A program made the translations under genes and the position numbers. From Trebonia sp. (GTDB lineage: Bacteria; Actinomycetota; Actinomycetes; Streptosporangiales; Streptosporangiaceae): a stretch of DNA of 9,266 nt. Every line of letters starts with the position of its first letter. Position 1 is the first letter of the stretch. The notes below the pieces were generated by a model that was not told the origin of the DNA, ran no database searches, and saw nothing but the letters and a program-made list of their open reading frames with translations. The stretch covers positions 1-9,266 of the forward strand of contig JASHPP010000636.1 of assembly GCA_030038035.1 (NCBI GenBank), read 5' to 3'. This document shows, in pieces, positions 6,338 to 9,266 of the stretch.

Positions 6338-6993
6338 CAAGGGACTCTGGCACGCAGCAGGCTGGAACGGAATCCTGGCGTTTCGCGGAGTCGGTGCCTA
6401 CCTTTGCGCACGTGGCGCTGTTCGTCCGCGATGCGCTAAGGCTGGAGACCGGGTCGCAGGCGGTCCCGCCGCGGCCCGTGCGCGATGTGCCTGATCTCTC
6501 GCAGCGGCTGGACCCGGCTATACGCAGACAGGCGGGCGCCGAATGGGCCGGATGGTGGGAAGCAGTCATCAGGCTAGAGGCCGGAGTAGAGGGAGCCGGG
6601 CATGGCCCTGGCCCGGCGCTTGCGAGAGCGCGGCGGCAGGACCTGGCATTCGACCCGCCTGAGTGGGATTCACTGGCCGACCGTACCGGACTCCGCCGGG
6701 CGGTCGTTGCCGCATACGAGGAAGGCCGTTCTGATCAGGTGCGTCAATCACTGGTCCTGCGCCGGGTTCCTCTCCTGCTGTTCGGATACGAAGCAGTCCG
6801 GCGGGCCGCGGAGACCGTGGCTGCCCAGGCAGCGGTACGTCCGGGCTCGCTCAACGCAAGCGCCACTGTGATCGAGGTCCGTGGGATGTGGTGGGAGCTA
6901 CTGGCCCCCGGCCAACTTCTCTGCTCAGTTGAGGTAGCCACCTCCGCCGACAGCCACCTAGCTCTCACGCAGGTCTTCCGCTCACTGGCGTAA
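6328..6993 (+). CDS. Unrecognised 221-residue protein coupled to the KOW gene
   Basis: I do not recognise this protein. It begins with GTG at 6328, inside the last codons of the KOW gene (10-bp overlap, different frame). No good Shine-Dalgarno is present, so translation probably depends on the upstream gene; a later start is possible. It is soluble-looking, with no signal peptide or clear membrane helix; LRRVPLLLFGYEAV (144-157) is the most hydrophobic stretch. Other landmarks are Trp-rich WAGWWEAV (73-80), a basic ALARARRQ segment (97-104), and a C-terminal block RGMWWELLAPGQLLCSVEVA (185-204) that looks like a beta hairpin. As with the KOW gene, third positions are less G/C-biased than in neighbouring genes. 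It ends with TAA just before a hairpin at 6995-7020. It could be an accessory partner of the KOW protein. Confidence 0.65.
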   Translation: MLVARDSGTQQAGTESWRFAESVPTFAHVALFVRDALRLETGSQAVPPRPVRDVPDLSQRLDPAIRRQAGAEWAGWWEAVIRLEAGVEGAGHGPGPALARARRQDLAFDPPEWDSLADRTGLRRAVVAAYEEGRSDQVRQSLVLRRVPLLLFGYEAVRRAAETVAAQAAVRPGSLNASATVIEVRGMWWELLAPGQLLCSVEVATSADSHLALTQVFRSLA

Positions 6994-6994
6994 C

Positions 6995-7020
6995 AGGCAC
7001 GGCAGCGCCGGGCCGCGCCT
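6995..7020. terminator. Hairpin terminator between convergent genes
   Basis: AGGCACGGC (6995-7003) can pair with GCCGCGCCT (7012-7020) in 8 of 9 positions around an 8-nt loop. It lies 1 bp after the stop of the plus-strand gene and 17 bp past the stop of the convergent MFS remnant, where a two-way terminator is expected. It has no T-tract, which is common in high-GC actinobacteria. Confidence 0.5.
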
Positions 7021-7037
7021 CTTGACTCAGGCGCAGG

Positions 7038-7725
7038 TCACGGTCGCGCAGGACGCCAGGAGGCCGTCGTCACGAACCCGGTCACCGCGACGAGCGCGCC
7101 GCACGCCGCGGCGAGCAGCCACGGGGCGCGCGTGGCCGCGCTGAGCGCCCAGGCGGTCGGCATCCCGGCGGCCAGCCGCGCGTGGTAGCCGCTGGTGAGC
7201 ATCGCGCCCAGCACCGCGACGCCCAGCACCTTGCCGATCTGCCTGGTCGCCGAGATCACCGCGGACGCCACTCCCGCCTGCTCGGGCGGCATCCCGCTGA
7301 CGCCGATGTTGGTGATCGGCGGGTTGACCAGCCCGAGGCCGGCGCCGAGCACCGCAAGCTCGACGGCCAGCCGGGGGTAGGAGGTCGCCGGCGAGATGCC
7401 GACGAGCAAGTAGCTGCCAACGGCGGTCAGGACACCGCTGAGGACCAGCGGAACCCGCGGGCCACGGCGCGCGACCAGGCGCCCCGCCACCAGCGCGGAT
7501 AGCGCCATCACCACCGTCGCGGGGAGCAGCGCCAGCCCCGGCCCGCAGCGGAGGGTCGTCCTGGACCCGCTGCAGGTACAACGTGATGACGAACAGGAAT
7601 CCGGCGAGCGCGATGAACGAGGCCGCCGCGATCACGCTGGCGCCGCTGAACGGCGCGCTGCGGAAGAACCGCAGCTCAAGCAGCAGCTCGGCGCGCCGCC
7701 GCCGGGCAGGGAACGGGGACGTTCG
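7038..7725 (-). pseudogene. DHA2-type MFS drug/H+ antiporter, C-terminal half with a frameshift
   Basis: This is a remnant of a 14-helix EmrB/QacA-like exporter, a family of about 470-520 residues. The recognisable part starts near ELLLELRFFRSAPFSGASV (about 7690-7636) and runs through FIALAGFLFVITLYLQRVQ. It then continues in another frame as LALLPATVVMALSALVAGRL, with VLGAGLGLVNPPITNIGV and EQAGVASAVISATRQIG, to a normal-looking end at TGA 7038-7040. The frame change is at a CCCC run (7536-7539, GGGG on the coding strand); one G fewer would restore the frame after LRAG. An in-frame TGA at 7726-7728 closes the upstream side, and the N-terminal half (about 250 residues, helices 1-7) is absent. 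It is non-functional as it stands; the frameshift alone could be a sequencing error, but the truncation is not explained that way. Confidence 0.85.
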
Positions 7726-7745
7726 TCAGGCGGCGCTCGCCGCAG

Positions 7746-7775
7746 AGCACCCCGCCGGTTGCCCGGCGGGGTGCT
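7746..7775. terminator. Strong 13-bp hairpin, probable terminator
   Basis: AGCACCCCGCCGG (7746-7758) and CCGGCGGGGTGCT (7763-7775) form a perfect 13-bp stem with loop TTGC. It lies about 80 bp past the stop of the minus-strand small ORF at 7857-8081 and just beyond the broken end of the MFS remnant. It is the strongest hairpin in the window. No T-tract is present, so activity rests on stem stability. Confidence 0.65.
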
Positions 7776-7856
7776 GCTCTAGTAGGTGCGCTCCTCCCGA
7801 AGTGGCTCGCTCCGTGTGCCGGGTGCTCTCGCCCATGGCGGCTCGGTCGCCTCAGC

Positions 7857-8081
7857 CTACGGCTTGTCCCGCGTGCAGTCAGGCACGGACCCCGGCGGGT
7901 CGAACCTGCCCGCCTCAACCGCCGCGAACGCGGCGTCCAGCTCCGGGGAGCCGGGTGCTTCCATGTAGTCATTGCGCGTGAGCAGCGCGAAGGCAATGGG
8001 CGCCGCGTTCTTGCCGGGGTTACTGAGCTGGTTAACGGCGTCCCACACCGTCTTGCGTATGACGATGTTCAGCGCCTTCAT
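7857..8081 (-). CDS. Small orphan protein (74 residues), function unknown
   Basis: I do not recognise this protein. It begins MKALNIVIRKTVWDAVNQLS, continues through FALLTRNDYMEAPGSPELDA and ends with a Pro/Gly-rich acidic tail. Nearly all codons end in G or C, as in the genuine genes of this window, so it is probably real coding DNA. No clear Shine-Dalgarno precedes the ATG. The frame is closed by TGA at 8112-8114, with no alternative start between. It may therefore be the surviving end of a larger gene broken when the neighbouring IS element arrived. The helical ELDAAFAAVEAG segment is the only structural feature visible. The hairpin at 7746-7775 lies downstream. Confidence 0.45.
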   Translation of the reverse strand: MKALNIVIRKTVWDAVNQLSNPGKNAAPIAFALLTRNDYMEAPGSPELDAAFAAVEAGRFDPPGSVPDCTRDKP

Positions 8082-8153
8082 CTGCCGGTCTGTAGGGCAG
8101 TGCCCAGCCCGTCATGTGACGTTAAGCGCCTATCCATAAGTTCCACGCGTAAC

Positions 8154-8193
8154 GCTGCTGTGAGTCCAGCGGGTAAGGCACGTTGACAGCAGC
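8154..8193. repeat. 8-bp inverted repeat upstream of the transposase
   Basis: GCTGCTGT (8154-8161) and ACAGCAGC (8186-8193) are perfect inverted copies 24 nt apart. They lie about 80-120 bp before the transposase start. They could be a transposase-binding subterminal repeat of the IS left end, but the IS boundary cannot be set because the right end is outside the window. Confidence 0.35.
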
Positions 8194-8210
8194 CTCGCCG
8201 GGGGTTGGAT
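8183..8210 (+). promoter_or_regulatory. Candidate transposase promoter
   Basis: A perfect TTGACA (8183-8188) is followed, after 16 nt, by TTGGAT (8205-8210), a weak -10. It lies about 55-80 bp upstream of the transposase start. This is pattern-based only. Confidence 0.3.
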
Positions 8211-8237
8211 TGAAGTTGGCACATCATCCACCCGGCC

Positions 8238-8271
8238 GGCGAGGTCGTGATCAGGGCGAGGTCGTGATCAG
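8238..8271 (+). repeat. Perfect 17-bp tandem duplication at the transposase start
   Basis: GGCGAGGTCGTGATCAG occurs twice with no spacer (8238-8254 and 8255-8271). The second copy ends 1 nt before the ATG at 8273 and contains an in-frame GTG at 8264. It duplicates a possible start and ribosome-binding region (GGCGAGG). Confidence 0.75.
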
Positions 8272-8272
8272 T

Positions 8273-9266
8273 ATGCGCCCGGTCAGCGTGTTCGCCAACC
8301 GTCCCGGCCGCGAGATGGAGGAACTGCAGGCCAGCCTGCGGGGCCGGTGGCGGCAGGCCACCCGGGCGGTGATGGTGCTGCTGTCGGCGCATGGTTTACC
8401 ACCTGCCCAGATCGCGGAGCTGTTGGACTGCCACCCGGCCACGGTGCGCCGCTGGATCACCCGGTTCAACAGCGAGGGGATGGCGGGACTGGCGGACCGG
8501 CCGCGGTCCGGGTGGCCAGCGCTGGGCGGCCGCCGGCTGACGGGGCGGATCGCCGGGCTGCTGGCCCGCCCCGGGCCGTGGACCCTGCCGCGGATCCGCC
8601 GCTACCTGGGCTGGCCGCAGGTCAGCCCGCGCACGCTGTACCGGCGGGTCCGGCTGGTCGCGATCTGGCGGCGGCCCAGGCTGACCGCGTGCGGCGGCCC
8701 GCACCACGACCACGTGGTGGCCGCGATCGTGGCCCGGCTGATCGAACTGCCGCGCAAGGCGGTGGTGCTGGCCGAGGACGAGACGCACCTGAACCTGCTG
8801 CCGCACGTGCGGGCCAGCTGGGCGCTGCGCGCTAGCCGGCCAGAGGTTCCCACGCCGGGGAAAAACCGGCAGGTCACGGTATTCGGCGCGCTCGAGGTGA
8901 CCGCCGGCGTCTGGGTGTGCCGGCTGGGCCGCCGCTGCGCCGCGGACTTCATCGCCTTGCTGGAGCAGGTGCTGGCAGCATTCCCCCGCGCCCCGGCGAT
9001 CGTCATGATCTCGACAACGACAGCATCCATCACGCCGCAAGGTCACCGCCTACCTGCAGCAGCACCCCTGGCTGGAACTGCTGTACGGCGCCCGGTACAG
9101 CCCGCACGACAATCCCGTCGAGCGGATCTGGGGCGGGCTGAAGAACTACGTGGCCAACACCGCCGTCAGCTGGCCTGCCCGGCTACGGCAGATCCACTCC
9201 TTCTTCCGCAGCCGCTCACCAGACCAGATGCTCGACACCGCCGCGCCCTGGACCAGCCCCTGGCTA
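8273..9266 (+). pseudogene. IS630-family DDE transposase, two frameshifts, cut by window edge
   Basis: Translation from ATG 8273 gives an N-terminal helix-turn-helix (LPPAQIAELLDCHPATVRRW, about residues 43-62) and the linker AGLADRPRSG. The DDE core begins with AEDETHLNL (D169). After IVMI the frame must change at about 9010/9011 to read LDNDSIHHA (second catalytic Asp). It must change again at about 9036/9037 to read KVTAYLQQHPWLELLYGARY and then SPHDNPVERIWGGLKNYVAN (third acidic residue, Glu at 9120-9122). Each site looks like one lost C (CTC and CCGC expected). The first frame stays open to the window end but would lack the second Asp and the final Glu motif. It continues past 9266. It is inactive as read, unless the indels are sequencing errors. 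An in-frame GTG at 8264 is an alternative start. Confidence 0.85.

Noticed and set aside
8078..8392. Minus-strand 104-codon frame overlapping the transposase start
   Set aside because: Most of it is antisense to the conserved transposase N-terminus and the 17-bp duplication. Its end overlapping the small ORF start is probably chance.
8347..8835. Plus-strand 162-codon frame within the transposase
   Set aside because: It is a different frame from the helix-turn-helix and DDE motifs, with low-complexity Gly/Ala/Arg composition.
1..9266. tRNA or rRNA genes
   Set aside because: I saw no cloverleaf-like sequence with TTCGA-type arms or rRNA-like segments by eye on either strand; a tRNA search program would settle it.

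Overview
The window is about 70% GC with very strong G/C third-position bias, frequent GTG starts and AGGAGG/GAGGAG ribosome binding sites. It encodes a short-Q-loop CydA and a GH15 trehalase-like enzyme. Together these point to a high-GC actinobacterium, perhaps a soil lineage near Streptosporangiales or Frankia; this is inferred from style only, and no species is claimed.

Region 1 (1-5445, all minus strand) is a tightly packed apparent operon. In transcription order it holds a GH15 glucoamylase/trehalase-like hydrolase, a GMC-family FAD oxidoreductase, cydA and cydB (cydB runs off the left edge). The GMC stop codon directly abuts the cydA ribosome binding site, and the cydA stop overlaps the cydB ribosome binding site, so the last three genes are probably translationally linked. 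A plausible reading is a small fuel-to-oxygen module: GH15 releases a sugar, the GMC enzyme oxidises a sugar or alcohol, and the bd oxidase disposes of the electrons. Two details support a closer look. The GMC protein has a four-cysteine motif where FAD-glucose dehydrogenases carry an Fe-S cluster. CydA has lysine in place of the expected heme b558 histidine (E. coli H186) and a CxxC pair in its Q-loop, while keeping the quinol-site Lys/Glu.

Region 2 (5446-6169) is about 720 bp without a convincing gene. It has an AT-rich island between inverted repeats upstream of GH15, a patch that looks like a decayed coding fragment, and a 22-bp direct repeat.

Region 3 (6170-6993, plus strand) holds a 55-residue KOW-domain protein, apparently expressed from a leaderless promoter, overlapping by 10 bp an unrecognised 221-residue protein. 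Codon use here is less G/C-biased than in the neighbours, which suggests separate ancestry.

Region 4 (6994-9266) is an eroded mobile-element zone. It holds the C-terminal half of a DHA2-type MFS transporter with a frameshift, a strong hairpin, a small orphan ORF, and an IS630-family transposase. The transposase has two single-base frameshifts and a 17-bp tandem duplication at its start, and it runs off the right edge.
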